Source of the DNA: JBBPZA01 sp038199375
GTDB taxonomy: Bacteria > Actinomycetota > Thermoleophilia > Solirubrobacterales > Solirubrobacteraceae
Assembly (NCBI GenBank): GCA_038199375.1
Contig: JBBPZA010000122.1
Location: forward strand, 1-50,790
Length of the DNA: 50,790 nucleotides
Direction of reading: 5' to 3'
Part shown: in pieces, positions 14,607 through 24,059 of the stretch
Layout of the letters: each line of letters begins with the position of its first letter
How positions within the stretch are numbered: position 1 is the first letter of the stretch
Notes under the pieces: model-generated
Databases searched by the model: none
What the model was told of the DNA's origin: nothing
Seen by the model: only the letters and a program-made list of their open reading frames with translations
Position numbers and translations under genes: made by a program

Positions 14607-15941
14607 TCATGTGCGCGCGGTCTCCGCCTCCCCGCCGGCGGTCAGGTCGATGTCCGATTCGTCGTTGAGGAGGCGTCGAAGCAAGTGCATGGCGACCGTG
14701 GTGGAGCGTTCGCGGATGTCTTGGCGGGCGCCCGGGAGAACTACCGAGCGGGTGAGCCGCTCGCCCTCGATCCTGGTCACCGAGAAGCAGACCAGCCCGA
14801 CAGGCTTCTCCGGCGTTCCGCCGCCCGGGCCGGCGATGCCCGTGATGCCGACACCCACATTCGCCCCGAGGCGGTCCATGGCCCCGTCGGCGAGCATCGC
14901 GGCGACCTCCGGCGAGACCGCCCCGAAGCGCTCGATCAGCTCGGGCGCAACCCCCGCGAGGCCGGCCTTGGCCTCGTTGGAGTAGACGACGAGGCCGCCG
15001 AGCGCGTAGGCCGAGGAGCCCGGTCGCTCGGTCAGCCGCGCGGCCATCAGGCCGCCGGTGCACGACTCGGCCACCGCGATCGTCCGGTCGGTCAGGAGCG
15101 CCGCGACCTGTTCGTCGACCGTCGACCCGTCGGTCGAGAAGGTCGTGTCGGCGTGGCGCTGGGCCACCGCCGTGGCGAAGCGCTCGTAAGTCGCCTGGTC
15201 GGCGGGCCGGTAGGTCGTCGCGACTTCGATCTCGGCCCGCCTCAGGCACGTGGTGATCTCGAGCGGCGAGAGCTCCATCCCGTCGGCCTCCAGCGTCCGC
15301 AGGGTGGCCGCGATCTCGGACTCCGGTATGCCGAACAGGCGCAGGATGCCCCGGCGGAGCTCGCCCACTCCGCCGATCGCGGCGCGCACCGGCTCGCATT
15401 CGAGCGCCGTGCGCCACATGGGCTGGAGCTCGCGCGGCGGCCCGGGCAGCACGACCACCGTGGGCCCCTCCCGGCCGGCCGCCGGCGGCACGACGAGGCC
15501 GGGCGCGGTGCCCACCGGCTCGATCACCGTCGCGCCCTCCGGGATGACCGCCTGCTTGCGGTTGGAGGCGCGTATGGCGTCCTGGTCGAGGTGGGGCCAG
15601 CGCGCCCGCATGGACGCGAGGATCTCCCAGATGCGGCCCTCGAGCGCCTCGTCGAGCACCATCGGCCGCCCCGCGAAGGCGCCGACGACCTCTGCCGTCA
15701 GATCGTCGGCGGTGGGACCCAGGCCGCCGCTCGTCACCACGAGCGCGACCCCCTCCGAAGCGAGGAAGTCCAGCACGGCCCGCATGTCCGCCGGCCGGTC
15801 GCCCACGATCGCGATGTGGGCGACCTCGATCCCGATCTCGCGCAGTCGCTCGCTCAGCCAGGGCCCGTCGCGGTCGGCGATGATTCCGGTGAGGACCTCC
15901 GTCCCCGTGACGACGATGCCGGCGCGCGGCATCACTGGCAC
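14607..15941 (-). CDS. cinA: CinA family protein (NMN amidohydrolase / ADP-ribose pyrophosphatase type)
   Basis: The 444-residue protein has both CinA domains. The N-terminal COG1058/MoCF-like domain has GTEVLTGIIADRDGPWLSERL and VTSGGLGPTADDLT. The C-terminal nicotinamide-mononucleotide deamidase domain has AESCTGGLMAARLTERPGSS, VVYSNEAK and GITGIAGPGGGTPEKPVGLV. Known family activities are ADP-ribose pyrophosphatase and NMN deamidation in pyridine nucleotide recycling. In Gram-positive bacteria cinA often precedes recA, as here, with the protease gene between. The start at 15941 overlaps the end of the RodZ-like gene by 10 bp, so ftsK, rodZ and cinA form one minus-strand unit. Confidence 0.94.
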   Translation of the reverse strand: MPVMPRAGIVVTGTEVLTGIIADRDGPWLSERLREIGIEVAHIAIVGDRPADMRAVLDFLASEGVALVVTSGGLGPTADDLTAEVVGAFAGRPMVLDEALEGRIWEILASMRARWPHLDQDAIRASNRKQAVIPEGATVIEPVGTAPGLVVPPAAGREGPTVVVLPGPPRELQPMWRTALECEPVRAAIGGVGELRRGILRLFGIPESEIAATLRTLEADGMELSPLEITTCLRRAEIEVATTYRPADQATYERFATAVAQRHADTTFSTDGSTVDEQVAALLTDRTIAVAESCTGGLMAARLTERPGSSAYALGGLVVYSNEAKAGLAGVAPELIERFGAVSPEVAAMLADGAMDRLGANVGVGITGIAGPGGGTPEKPVGLVCFSVTRIEGERLTRSVVLPGARQDIRERSTTVAMHLLRRLLNDESDIDLTAGGEAETART

Positions 15942-16732
15942 GTCGGTCCGTCTCCCTCGGCCAGGGTTCGCGGCGGCCGCCGCGGCGTGATCTCGTAACT
16001 GACCGAAGCCGCGGTGTCAGGAACGTCGACGTCGCGCCCGTTGACCTCGAGAGTCACCTGGCCGTTGCCGACCGTCACCAGGAAGCGCTTGGAGCGGAAG
16101 GTCTGGGTCGGCTCCCCGGGTTGGAGGTTCTGCCCGGAGACGACGGCATCGCCGCTCGCGTCGACGACGCAGGCGAAGACGACCCCCTGAGGCACGAGCC
16201 GCAGCCGGACGGTGCTGCGCGCCGCGCGCGCTCGCCGCCGCCGGGCGCGCTCCTTCGCCCGCCGACGCTCCTGGCGGCGGGCTGCGGCGGCATCCTCGCG
16301 CTTGTCGGTGGCCTGAGACGGCGGCGGCACCGCGTCGTCGCCGTTCTTGTCGTTGAGGATGCCGATGACCATGAACAGCGCCAGCAGCGCGACGATCACG
16401 ACGCCGACGATCAGGCCGCGGGGAATGCGGGGGGGCCGCGGCGGCTGGCGCCGCGCCGCCGAGTGGGGGCTGATCGGGAGCTGGTCGAGGTCCGACGGAC
16501 GCTCGTGCTGGCGCTTGTACTCCTCGATGAGCAGGGTCACGTCGAGTCCGAGGTACTCCGCGTAGGTGCGCAGGAAGCTCTTGACGTACGTCGAGCCCGG
16601 CAGCAGGTCCCATTCCTCGTTCTCGAGCGCACGCAGGTACTTGGCGCGGATCTTCGTCGCGGTCTCGACCTGGTTCATGTCGAGCTTGGCGCGCATACGC
16701 GCCTCGCGCAGTGTCGTGCCGATCTCGGGCAT
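15932..16732 (-). CDS. RodZ-like helix-turn-helix membrane protein
   Basis: The 266-residue protein has an N-terminal HTH_25 domain (~6-72; TLREARMRAKLDMNQVETATKI, then YLRALENEEWDLLPGSTYVKSFLRTYAEYLGLD). A basic Pro-rich linker and one transmembrane helix (~106-126, GLIVGVVIVALLALFMVIGIL) follow, then an Arg-rich coiled segment and a C-terminal DUF4115-like beta domain (TVRLRLVPQG to YEITPRR). RodZ links the MreB cytoskeleton to the cell wall machinery in rods; in actinobacteria without MreB its job is less clear. Start ATG at 16732 opens the conserved MPEIGTTLREAR. The gene lies between ftsK and cinA, a common neighbourhood. Confidence 0.85.
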   Translation of the reverse strand: MPEIGTTLREARMRAKLDMNQVETATKIRAKYLRALENEEWDLLPGSTYVKSFLRTYAEYLGLDVTLLIEEYKRQHERPSDLDQLPISPHSAARRQPPRPPRIPRGLIVGVVIVALLALFMVIGILNDKNGDDAVPPPSQATDKREDAAAARRQERRRAKERARRRRARAARSTVRLRLVPQGVVFACVVDASGDAVVSGQNLQPGEPTQTFRSKRFLVTVGNGQVTLEVNGRDVDVPDTAASVSYEITPRRPPRTLAEGDGPTCQ

Positions 16733-16775
16733 CAGGCGACCAACGTTACCGGTGGGGCCGCCGGCGCCAACCGTC

Positions 16776-19241
16776 CTACTCGACCGGCTCGGCAACCACC
16801 GGATCGGCGGCCACGGCCGCCCCGGTCGCCCCGCCGCCGCGCTGCGCGAGCGCCGCGGCCACGCGCGGCGCATCTGCCTCTGAGATGAGCACCTGCCGGG
16901 GCTTGGATCCCTCATAGCCGGAGATGACCCCACGTCGCTCGAGCATGTCGATCAGCCGTCCGGCCCGGGTGTAGCCCAGGCGCAGGCGGCGCTGGAGCAT
17001 CGAAGTCGAGGCGGTCTGCATCTGGGCGACGAGCGCGATGGCCTCCTCGAGGAGCGGGTCCTCGTCGGGGTCGTTGTCGTCCTCCCCTCCCCCGTCGAGG
17101 TCATCGAGCGGCTCGACCTCCTCGAGCAGCTCCTCGCGGAAGTCGGGCTCGCCCTGCCGACGCCAGAACGTCGTGATCGCGGCGATCTGGTCCTCGTCGA
17201 TGTAGGCGCCCTGGATGCGCTGGAGCTTCGAGGTCCCGACGGGCGAGAAGAGCATGTCGCCCTGGCCGAGCAGCGCTTCGGCGCCGTTCTGGTCGAGGAT
17301 GACGCGGGAGTCGGTCTGCGAGGAGACCGCGAAGGCGATCCGCGAGGGGACGTTGGCCTTGATCATCCCGGTGATGACGTCCACCCGCGGGCTCTGCGTG
17401 GCGAGCACGAGGTGGATGCCGACCGCGCGCGCCTTCTGCGCGAGGCGGATGATCGAGTCCTCGACCTCGGCGGGAGCGACCATCATCAGGTCGGCCAGCT
17501 CGTCGATGACGCACAGGATGTAGGGAAGCGGGGGCTCGTCGCGCTTCTCGCGGGCCCGGTTGAGCTCGACCAGGGTGCGCGTCCGGGCGAGCGACATCAT
17601 CCCGTAGCGCTCGTCCATCTCGCGCACGAGGTTCGCGAGCGCGTTGGCCGCCTTGCGCGGGCTCGTGATGACCGGCGTGATGAGGTGCGGGATCGACTCG
17701 TAGTGGTTGAGCTCGACCTGCTTGGGGTCGACGAGCACGAGGCGCAGCTCGTGAGGCGTCGCGCGCAGGAGGATGGAGGAGAGCATCGCGTTGATGCACC
17801 CGGACTTGCCCGCGCCGGTAGTGCCCGCGACGAGGATGTGGGGCATCTTGGCGAGGTCGGCCCCGATCGCCCGGCCGGCGACGTCCTTTCCCAGCCACAC
17901 GCCCAGCGGCGAGTAGTCGGGCGGCGGGTCCTGGAAGACGTCGCCGAGGTGGACGATCCGCCGGTTGGCGTTTGGCACCTCCACCCCCACGGCCTGCTTT
18001 CCCGGGATCGGGGCGAGGATGCGAAGCTCGGTGGCCGCCAGCGCGTAGGCGAGGTCGTCCTTGAGCTGGGCGACCTTGCCGACCTTGATGCCGGGGGCCA
18101 GACGCAGCTCGTAGCGGGTGATGTGGGGCCCGGCCACCATGCCCACGACCTTCGCCTCCACCCCGAAATGGCCCAGCGCCTCGACCAGCTGGGCCGCCAC
18201 GCGCTCCTGGTCGCTGGTGTCCGGCCGCGCCTCGGCGCCCCGGGAGCGCTTGAGCAGTCGCGGGTTGGGGACCTTCCAGACGAAGTCCTCGTCGTCGGTG
18301 ACCGAGGCGCGATACCGGCCCTGGGGGGTGAGCTGCTCGGGCCCGGGCGCCTCGGAGGGGCCGGCCGCGCTGGGAAGCGCCACCGTCGGCTCCGCATCGG
18401 CCTCGAGCTCCTCGGGCTCATCGGCCTCGTCGAGCGGCTCGGTCTCCATGTCGCCCGCGTTGCCCTCGAAGAGCTCGGGGTCGCGGTCGGCCGCGTCGAT
18501 GGAGGGCGCCTCGACGTGAGTGGCCCGGATCACCAGCTCGCCGGAGTCCGGCTCGGGGGGCAGCAGGTCGGCGGGCACCGCGACCCGACCGGCCGCCTCG
18601 CACCGGCGCAGCGCCTCCAGCGCGGGCGATCCGCGGCTCAGCCGGCGGCCCGTCGTCGCCACCCGCGCGCCGGCGGCGTGCAGGATGCTCGCCAGCGTCG
18701 CGCCCGTCAGGAGCAGCGCGCCCGCGGCGAAGAGGAACGCGGCGAGGATGTGGGCGCCCGTCCTTCCGACCAGCGTCGAGGCGGCCCACCAGAGCGCCTC
18801 GCCGACCGCACCCGAGCGCACCTCGAAGGCGTCGGGATCGAAGGCCGGCCCACGCAGCGGAGTGTCTGGACCGAGCCCGAAGGTCCCGGCCGCGAGCGCG
18901 AGTGCGAGCGCCACCGACACGCAGGCCAGGCCGGCGCGAAGCGGGCGGCGCGCCGGCAGCACGGGACGAAGCGCGACGAGCGCGCCGGCCGCCACGAGCG
19001 CCGCGGGCACCGGGTAGGCGAGCACGCCGACCAGCCAGCGCAGCGACTCGACCAACCCCTCCCCCACCCGGCCACCGGCCCAGCCGAGATAGAGCAGGCA
19101 GGCCAGAAAGATTCCCAGCGCGACGAGCCCCAGCCCGATGACGTCGAGCTGGCGCTGCTCGAGCACGGGCATGCGCAGCGCGAGCGCGGTGGACGCGCGC
19201 TCGGTCAGGGACGGTCGTACGGGCTTTCCTCGGCGCGCCAT
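16776..19241 (-). CDS. ftsK: DNA translocase FtsK/SpoIIIE
   Basis: This septal DNA pump clears chromosomes at division. In ~821 residues there are about four or five N-terminal transmembrane helices (from ~35 to ~200, including LVALGIFLACLLYLGW and AAFLFAAGALLLTGATLASI). An acidic linker follows, then the motor: HITRYELRLAPGIKVGKVAQL (alpha), Walker A AGTTGAGKSG, Walker B-type YILCVIDELADLMM and ARAVGIHLVLATQSPRVDV. The C-terminal gamma winged helix (SASTSMLQRRLRLGYTRAGRLIDMLERRG) reads KOPS-type sequences. The start could be ATG at 19241 (MARRGKPVRP) or GTG at 19298; I prefer the ATG on protein grounds. Divergent from an OmpR-type regulator with 100 bp between. Confidence 0.95.
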   Translation of the reverse strand: MARRGKPVRPSLTERASTALALRMPVLEQRQLDVIGLGLVALGIFLACLLYLGWAGGRVGEGLVESLRWLVGVLAYPVPAALVAAGALVALRPVLPARRPLRAGLACVSVALALALAAGTFGLGPDTPLRGPAFDPDAFEVRSGAVGEALWWAASTLVGRTGAHILAAFLFAAGALLLTGATLASILHAAGARVATTGRRLSRGSPALEALRRCEAAGRVAVPADLLPPEPDSGELVIRATHVEAPSIDAADRDPELFEGNAGDMETEPLDEADEPEELEADAEPTVALPSAAGPSEAPGPEQLTPQGRYRASVTDDEDFVWKVPNPRLLKRSRGAEARPDTSDQERVAAQLVEALGHFGVEAKVVGMVAGPHITRYELRLAPGIKVGKVAQLKDDLAYALAATELRILAPIPGKQAVGVEVPNANRRIVHLGDVFQDPPPDYSPLGVWLGKDVAGRAIGADLAKMPHILVAGTTGAGKSGCINAMLSSILLRATPHELRLVLVDPKQVELNHYESIPHLITPVITSPRKAANALANLVREMDERYGMMSLARTRTLVELNRAREKRDEPPLPYILCVIDELADLMMVAPAEVEDSIIRLAQKARAVGIHLVLATQSPRVDVITGMIKANVPSRIAFAVSSQTDSRVILDQNGAEALLGQGDMLFSPVGTSKLQRIQGAYIDEDQIAAITTFWRRQGEPDFREELLEEVEPLDDLDGGGEDDNDPDEDPLLEEAIALVAQMQTASTSMLQRRLRLGYTRAGRLIDMLERRGVISGYEGSKPRQVLISEADAPRVAAALAQRGGGATGAAVAADPVVAEPVE

Positions 19242-19328
19242 GGCAAGGTCGTTCCAGATTCTTCGACGTGTGACCGTGCGCCCCTCCCACTCGAGCACGA
19301 CCCTTAATCCCTTCTGAAGGCCCCGAAC

Positions 19329-19334
19329 TAGGAT
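19329..19334 (+). promoter_or_regulatory. -10 element of a leaderless response-regulator promoter
   Basis: TAGGAT followed by CCCTCGG and ATG at 19342. The sequence is nearly the same as at the O-methyltransferase gene (TAGGATCCC), and no Shine-Dalgarno is present. Confidence 0.5.
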
Positions 19335-19341
19335 CCCTCGG

Positions 19342-20028
19342 ATGGACAGCTACGAGCGTGCCCCCCGCGTGCTCGTCGTCGAGGACGACGAGGACATCGC
19401 CCAGGTGCTCCAGCGCATGCTGCGCACGGAGGGCTACGAGGTTCGGGTGGCCGGGGACGGCGAGGCGGCGATGAGCGACGCGCGCGCCTACGTACCGGAC
19501 CTCGTCATCCTCGACCTCGGGCTGCCCAAGCTCGACGGCATCGACGTCGCCCGGGAGCTGCGCGGGCGCGACGACGTCCCGATCCTCGTCCTCACCGCAC
19601 GCGACGCGGTGGACTCGCGTGTGGAGGGGCTCGACGCGGGCGCCGACGACTACCTGGTCAAGCCCTTCGAGCGCCAGGAGCTGCTGGCCCGGCTCCGCGC
19701 CCTGTTCCGCCGCCGGCCGCCGCGGGGCTCGGCTCCGCTTACCGTGGGCGACCTGATCCTCAACCCCGACACCCACGAGGTCGCCCGCGCGGAGCGCTCC
19801 ATCGACCTCACCCAGCGCGAGTTCGAGCTGCTCGAGTACCTGATGCGCAACGAGCGCATCGTGATCTCGCGCCAGCGGCTGCTCGACGAGGTGTGGGGCT
19901 ATGACCCGTTCTCCATGACCAACACCATCGAGGTGTTCGTCTCCAACCTCCGCAGGAAGCTGGAAGCCGGTGGCGAGCCGAGGCTCCTCCACACGATCCG
20001 CGGCGCGGGCTACGTTCTCCGCGCTTAG
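19342..20028 (+). CDS. OmpR/PhoB-family response regulator
   Basis: The 228-residue regulator has a receiver with acidic pair EDD at 14-16, phospho-acceptor Asp58 (LVILDLGLPKLDG), Thr in VLTAR and Lys in YLVKPFERQELLARL. A winged-helix output domain follows (LTQREFELLEYLMRNERIVISRQRLLDEVWGY, TNTIEVFVSNLRRKLEAGGE, GYVLRA). It resembles MtrA/PrrA/CseB-type regulators of envelope processes. The histidine kinase gene overlaps its 3' end by 59 bp, so the two form one operon and a cognate pair. The target is unknown. Confidence 0.93.
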   Translation: MDSYERAPRVLVVEDDEDIAQVLQRMLRTEGYEVRVAGDGEAAMSDARAYVPDLVILDLGLPKLDGIDVARELRGRDDVPILVLTARDAVDSRVEGLDAGADDYLVKPFERQELLARLRALFRRRPPRGSAPLTVGDLILNPDTHEVARAERSIDLTQREFELLEYLMRNERIVISRQRLLDEVWGYDPFSMTNTIEVFVSNLRRKLEAGGEPRLLHTIRGAGYVLRA

Positions 20029-21505
20029 GGACCGGTCGCCGATCGCGCGGCTGCCCCGCCTGCTCGATCGGCTGTCGATCCGCTGGCGGCTCGCGCTCAC
20101 CTCGGCGCTGCTCACGCTCACAATCCTGCTCGCGTTCGCGCTGGTCGTGGGCACGCTCACGACCCGGCGCATCCGCTCGGACTTCGACGACGACGTACGG
20201 GCGACCGCCGACCGCGTGGCGAGCACGGTGGACGTCTACTTGGGGTCCGGGCAGGCGCGCTGCCGCGCCCGGCTCGGCCCTTCGGAAGCGGCGATCCGGA
20301 TCGTGACCCTCAACGGCGGCGTGATCTGCCAGACCGAGGGGGCGCCCGACCTGGGCCCACCCCTCTCGCCCGGTGGCGGCCGCGGCTACCGGATCGAGAC
20401 CCGCGCGCTCGCGCTGAGCTCGCAGGCGCTCGCCTTCCCGCCGGGCGCGGGCCAGGCGTGGCTGCAGGTGGCCCGGCCGACGTCCGACGTGGAGGAGACG
20501 GTCCAGCGCGTCCGGCTCTTCCTCACCGTCGGCGTGCTGGCCGGCGCGGGTCTCGCGCTCCTCGCCGGACTTGCGATCGCCCGGCGCGCGATGTCGCCGA
20601 TCGGCGAGCTCACCGCCGCGGCGCGCCAGGTCGAGCGCACGCGCGATCCCAGCGGGCGCATCCCCCATACCGGCGCCGACGACGAGGTGGCCGAGCTCGC
20701 CCGCACGCTCGAGGGCATGCTCGCGGCACTCGACGACTCGCGCTCGGAGACCGAGGCCATGCTCGCCCGTCAGCGCGAGTTCGTCGCCGACGCCTCGCAC
20801 GAGCTGCGCACGCCGCTGACCAGCGTCCTGGCCAACCTGGAGATGCTTGCCGAGCAGCTCGAAGGCGAGCCGGCCGAGGCCGCCGGCTCCGCTCTGCGAT
20901 CGGCGCGGCGCATGCGCCGGCTGGTCGCCGACCTCCTCCTTCTCGCGCGCGCCGACGCCGGGCGCGCGAGCCCGCACGTGCCGGTCGACCTCGCCGACGT
21001 GCTCGTCGAGGCTGCCGGCGAGCTCGAGCCGGTCGCCGCCGGGCACGAGCTCACGGTGGCCGCGGGGCCGGCGACCGTCTGGGGAGCGCGCGACGAGCTG
21101 CTGCGCCTCGCGCTCAACCTGCTCGAGAACTCCCTCCGGCACACGCCGCTCGGCACCAACGTCCACGTGGCTACCGCCGTGCGCGACGGCCAGGCGGTGA
21201 TCGAGGTCACAGACGACGGCCCCGGCGTGCCGCCCAAGCTCGCGCCGAAGATCTTCGAGCGCTTCGTGCGCGGGGGCGGCGAGCGGGCCGGCAGCTCGGG
21301 CCTCGGGCTCGCGATCGTCCGCGCGGTGGCCGAGTCCCACGGCGGCAGCGTCGCCCTCGAGCCCCAGGCCTCGATCCCCGGCGCCCGCTTCGTCGTGCGT
21401 CTGCCGGCCATGACCTCGGCTTCGGAGACGTCCCTCCTAGACCTCGACGACGACCGGAAGGACCATCGGCCGGCGACGCAGCCGGTCGTACACGAAGGCG
21501 GCTAG
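19970..21505 (+). CDS. HAMP-containing sensor histidine kinase
   Basis: The 511-residue kinase has a transmembrane helix at ~40-62 and an extracytoplasmic sensor of about 110 residues. A second transmembrane helix lies near ~178-200 (FLTVGVLAGAGLALLAGLAI), followed by HAMP (RRAMSPIGELTAAARQVE). HisKA is FVADASHELRTPLTSVLANLEML, with N box LNLLENSLRHTP, G1 VTDDGPGVP and G2 SGLGLAIVRAVAESHGG. The only usual in-frame start is GTG at 19970, inside the regulator gene, with GGAAG just before it. The catalytic domain ends near residue 483. The last ~25 residues have no family counterpart and overlap, tail to tail, the end of rnj by 69 bp. Confidence 0.9.
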   Translation: MASRGSSTRSAARATFSALRDRSPIARLPRLLDRLSIRWRLALTSALLTLTILLAFALVVGTLTTRRIRSDFDDDVRATADRVASTVDVYLGSGQARCRARLGPSEAAIRIVTLNGGVICQTEGAPDLGPPLSPGGGRGYRIETRALALSSQALAFPPGAGQAWLQVARPTSDVEETVQRVRLFLTVGVLAGAGLALLAGLAIARRAMSPIGELTAAARQVERTRDPSGRIPHTGADDEVAELARTLEGMLAALDDSRSETEAMLARQREFVADASHELRTPLTSVLANLEMLAEQLEGEPAEAAGSALRSARRMRRLVADLLLLARADAGRASPHVPVDLADVLVEAAGELEPVAAGHELTVAAGPATVWGARDELLRLALNLLENSLRHTPLGTNVHVATAVRDGQAVIEVTDDGPGVPPKLAPKIFERFVRGGGERAGSSGLGLAIVRAVAESHGGSVALEPQASIPGARFVVRLPAMTSASETSLLDLDDDRKDHRPATQPVVHEGG

Positions 21506-23104
21506 GTCGTCGTGCAGGAGCTCCTGGAGGAGGCCGATCTCGCGGATCTCCTCCTTTGCCGCCCGAGCCAGCGAGGTGTCGACGGCGTCGCGGATCTCGC
21601 CGAGGACCGCGTCGCCGTCGTCGAGGAAGGGGACCCCGCGGAGGATGACCTCCGGGTCGACGACCGACTGGCCCGTCTGCTCGGATATCGTCGCGACGAC
21701 GATGAAGATGCCGTCGGCGGAGAGCATCCGCCGATCGCGCAGCGCCACGTCGGCGGGATCGCCGATGTCCACCCCGTCGACGAAGATCATCCCGGCCTGC
21801 TCGCGCTTTGCCCAGCGTGCGCCCCGTTCGTCGATCTCGAGCGGTAGGCCGTTCTCCCCCTTGAAGATGGCCTCCGGCTCGACCCCGACCGCCTCGGCGA
21901 GCGCAGCGTGCAGGTGGATGCGCTTGTGGTCGCCGTGGAAGGGCATGACATAGCGTGGTGCGACGAGGTTGAGCATCAGCTTGAGCTCGTCGGCGTAGCC
22001 GTGGCCCGAGGCGTGAACGGGAGCGTCGCGGGGGGTGATCACGTCGCAGCCAATGTGATAGAGGCGATCGATCGTCTCGTTGACCGCGCGCTCGTTGCCG
22101 GGGATCGGCGTCGCCGAGAAGACCACCGTGTCGCCGTCGTGGAGCTCGACCGCCGGGTGGTCGCGATGGGCCATGCGCCGCAGGGCCGAGAGCGGCTCTC
22201 CCTGCGAGCCGGTGGAGATGATGACGAGCTTGTGGTCGGGAAAGTCGTCGATCTCGCGCGGCGGGATCGTCATCCCCTCGGGGATCTGTATGTGGCCGAG
22301 CTGGCGGCCGATGTTGACGTTCTTTCGCATGGACCGGCCGACGAGCGCGACCTTGCGCCCCAGGGTGGCGGCTGCGTCGACGACCTGCTGGACGCGGTGG
22401 ATGTTCGACGCGAAGCTGGTCACCACGATCCGGCCGTCGCAGCGCGCGAAGACCTCCTCGAGGTGCGGTCCCACCCCGGACTCCGACGGCGACGTGCCGG
22501 GTCGGTCGGCGTTGGTGGAGTCGCCGCAGAGCACGAGCAGGCCCTCGCGGCCCAGCTCGGCCAGCCGGCCGAAGTCGGCGGGCTGGCCATCCACCGGGGT
22601 CTGGTCGAACTTGTAGTCGCCGGTGACCAGGGCCGTGCCCAGCGAGGTGTGCAGCGCGACGGCCGAGGCATCGGGGATCGAGTGGGTCATGTGGACGAGC
22701 TCGATCTCGAACGGCCCGGCCTTTCGGGCTTCCCCCGTCCCGAGCTCCTGGAGCTTTACGTCGCGCAGCTTGTGCTCGTCGAGCTTGGAGCGCGCCATCG
22801 CGACCGTCAGCGCGCCGCCGTATATGACGGGAATCCTCTTGTGGCCCAGCTCGCGCAGCACCCAGGGCAGGGCGCCCAGGTGGTCCTCGTGGCCGTGGGT
22901 GATGACGATCGCCTCGATGTCCTCCACCCGCTCGCGCAGGTAGGCGAAGTCGGGCAGGACGAGGTCGATGCCGAGCATGTCCGCCGTCGGGAAGCGCAGG
23001 CCGACGTCGACGACCACGATGCGGCCCTCGAGCTCGAAGACCGTCATGTTCTTCCCGATCTCGCCGAGGCCGCCGAGCGGGAGGATGCGCAGTTTGGCGC
23101 TCAC
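21437..23104 (-). CDS. rnj: Ribonuclease J
   Basis: RNase J is a metallo-beta-lactamase/beta-CASP nuclease with 5'-3' exonuclease and endonuclease activity in mRNA decay and rRNA maturation. The 555-residue protein begins LRILPLGGLGEIGKNMTVFEL and has the zinc motif ITHGHEDHLGALPWVL. The beta-CASP region includes CGDSTNADRPGTSPSE and ISTGSQGEP, and VHASGHGYADELKLML and VMPFHGDHKRIHLHAALA follow before the C-terminal domain. The start is GTG at 23104. dapA is 76 bp upstream on the same strand; the dapA-rnj pairing is common in actinobacteria. Its end overlaps the convergent histidine kinase gene. Confidence 0.95.
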   Translation of the reverse strand: MSAKLRILPLGGLGEIGKNMTVFELEGRIVVVDVGLRFPTADMLGIDLVLPDFAYLRERVEDIEAIVITHGHEDHLGALPWVLRELGHKRIPVIYGGALTVAMARSKLDEHKLRDVKLQELGTGEARKAGPFEIELVHMTHSIPDASAVALHTSLGTALVTGDYKFDQTPVDGQPADFGRLAELGREGLLVLCGDSTNADRPGTSPSESGVGPHLEEVFARCDGRIVVTSFASNIHRVQQVVDAAATLGRKVALVGRSMRKNVNIGRQLGHIQIPEGMTIPPREIDDFPDHKLVIISTGSQGEPLSALRRMAHRDHPAVELHDGDTVVFSATPIPGNERAVNETIDRLYHIGCDVITPRDAPVHASGHGYADELKLMLNLVAPRYVMPFHGDHKRIHLHAALAEAVGVEPEAIFKGENGLPLEIDERGARWAKREQAGMIFVDGVDIGDPADVALRDRRMLSADGIFIVVATISEQTGQSVVDPEVILRGVPFLDDGDAVLGEIRDAVDTSLARAAKEEIREIGLLQELLHDDLAAFVYDRLRRRPMVLPVVVEV

Positions 23105-23180
23105 GAGAGGCCGCGGCGGGCGGCGACGGCCACGCCGCGGGAGGCGCTGCGACGGGCGGCCGGTCCGGGTCGGCGCAGAC

Positions 23181-24047
23181 TCACGCGCGGGCGACCTGCG
23201 AAGAGAGGATGCCGTGGCGCTCGAGGACCGCGCGGACCTGCGCCTTCTCGTCCTCCGTCGCCTCGAGGATCGGCAGGCGAACGCCTCCCACCGGCACCCC
23301 GAGCATGTTGAGCGCCGCCTTCGTGCATGTCGGGCTGGCCGTGAGGTGGAGGACGTCGTAGACGTCGTGCAGCGACGCGTCGATCTCCGCGCGGTTGTGG
23401 GGCTCGTCGACCATCCTGCGCATCTCCTCGCCCACGACGTGGCTGGCCACCATGATGCCCCCGGGGCCGCCCATGTCGAGCGTCCGGGCCAGCACGCCGT
23501 CGTTGCCCGCGTAGACGTCCATCCCGTCTATCGGCTGGAGCTCTGCGTCGTTGGCCTGCTTGACGCCTTCGATGCCGTCGATCTGCGCGAGTTCTGAGAG
23601 GAGGTCGGGTGGCATGTTGGTGCCGGTGCGCTGCGGGATGTTGTAGACGACGATCGGCCTGTCGGTCGCCCTGGCGACCTCGGTGAAGTGGGCGACGATG
23701 CCTCGGCGGCTGGGGCGGTTGTAGTACGGGGTGACCGAGAGGATCGCGTCGGCCCCGAGCTCTGAGACCTTCTCGGTGAGATGGGCGGCGTGGCGGGTGT
23801 CGTTCGAGCCGGCCCCAGCGACGATCGGGCAGCGGCCCCCGACCTCGCCCACGGCCAGGCCGATCAGCCCGAGTTGCTCCTCGTCGGAGAGGGTCGGGAC
23901 CTCACCGGTCGTCCCACACACGACCAGCCCGTCCGAGCCGTGGTCGAGCAGGTGGTGCATGAGCGCGACGGCCGCCTCCTCGTCGACGCGCCCGCTGGCG
24001 TCGAACGGCGTGACCATCGCGGTCAGGATTCCTCCGAGGTCGGGCAT
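23181..24047 (-). CDS. dapA: 4-hydroxy-tetrahydrodipicolinate synthase
   Basis: DapA condenses pyruvate with aspartate semialdehyde, the first committed step of diaminopimelate and lysine synthesis. The 288-residue TIM barrel has GTTGE (45-49), YYNRPS at 108-113, Tyr135 in VVYNIPQRTG and the Schiff-base Lys163 (EGVKQANDAEL). Start ATG at 24047 opens MPDLGGILTAMVTPFD, the usual N-terminus. A hairpin terminator separates it from the gene upstream (24115-24777), so it likely has its own promoter; a TTTAAT lies 8 bases before the ATG. dapB is about 1.4 kb upstream on the same strand. Confidence 0.95.
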   Translation of the reverse strand: MPDLGGILTAMVTPFDASGRVDEEAAVALMHHLLDHGSDGLVVCGTTGEVPTLSDEEQLGLIGLAVGEVGGRCPIVAGAGSNDTRHAAHLTEKVSELGADAILSVTPYYNRPSRRGIVAHFTEVARATDRPIVVYNIPQRTGTNMPPDLLSELAQIDGIEGVKQANDAELQPIDGMDVYAGNDGVLARTLDMGGPGGIMVASHVVGEEMRRMVDEPHNRAEIDASLHDVYDVLHLTASPTCTKAALNMLGVPVGGVRLPILEATEDEKAQVRAVLERHGILSSQVARA

Positions 24048-24059
24048 GCCCGCCCATTA

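Noticed and set aside
17412..19307. 631-codon plus-strand frame opposite ftsK
   Set aside because: FtsK motifs on the minus strand are unambiguous; the opposite frame is a codon-bias shadow.
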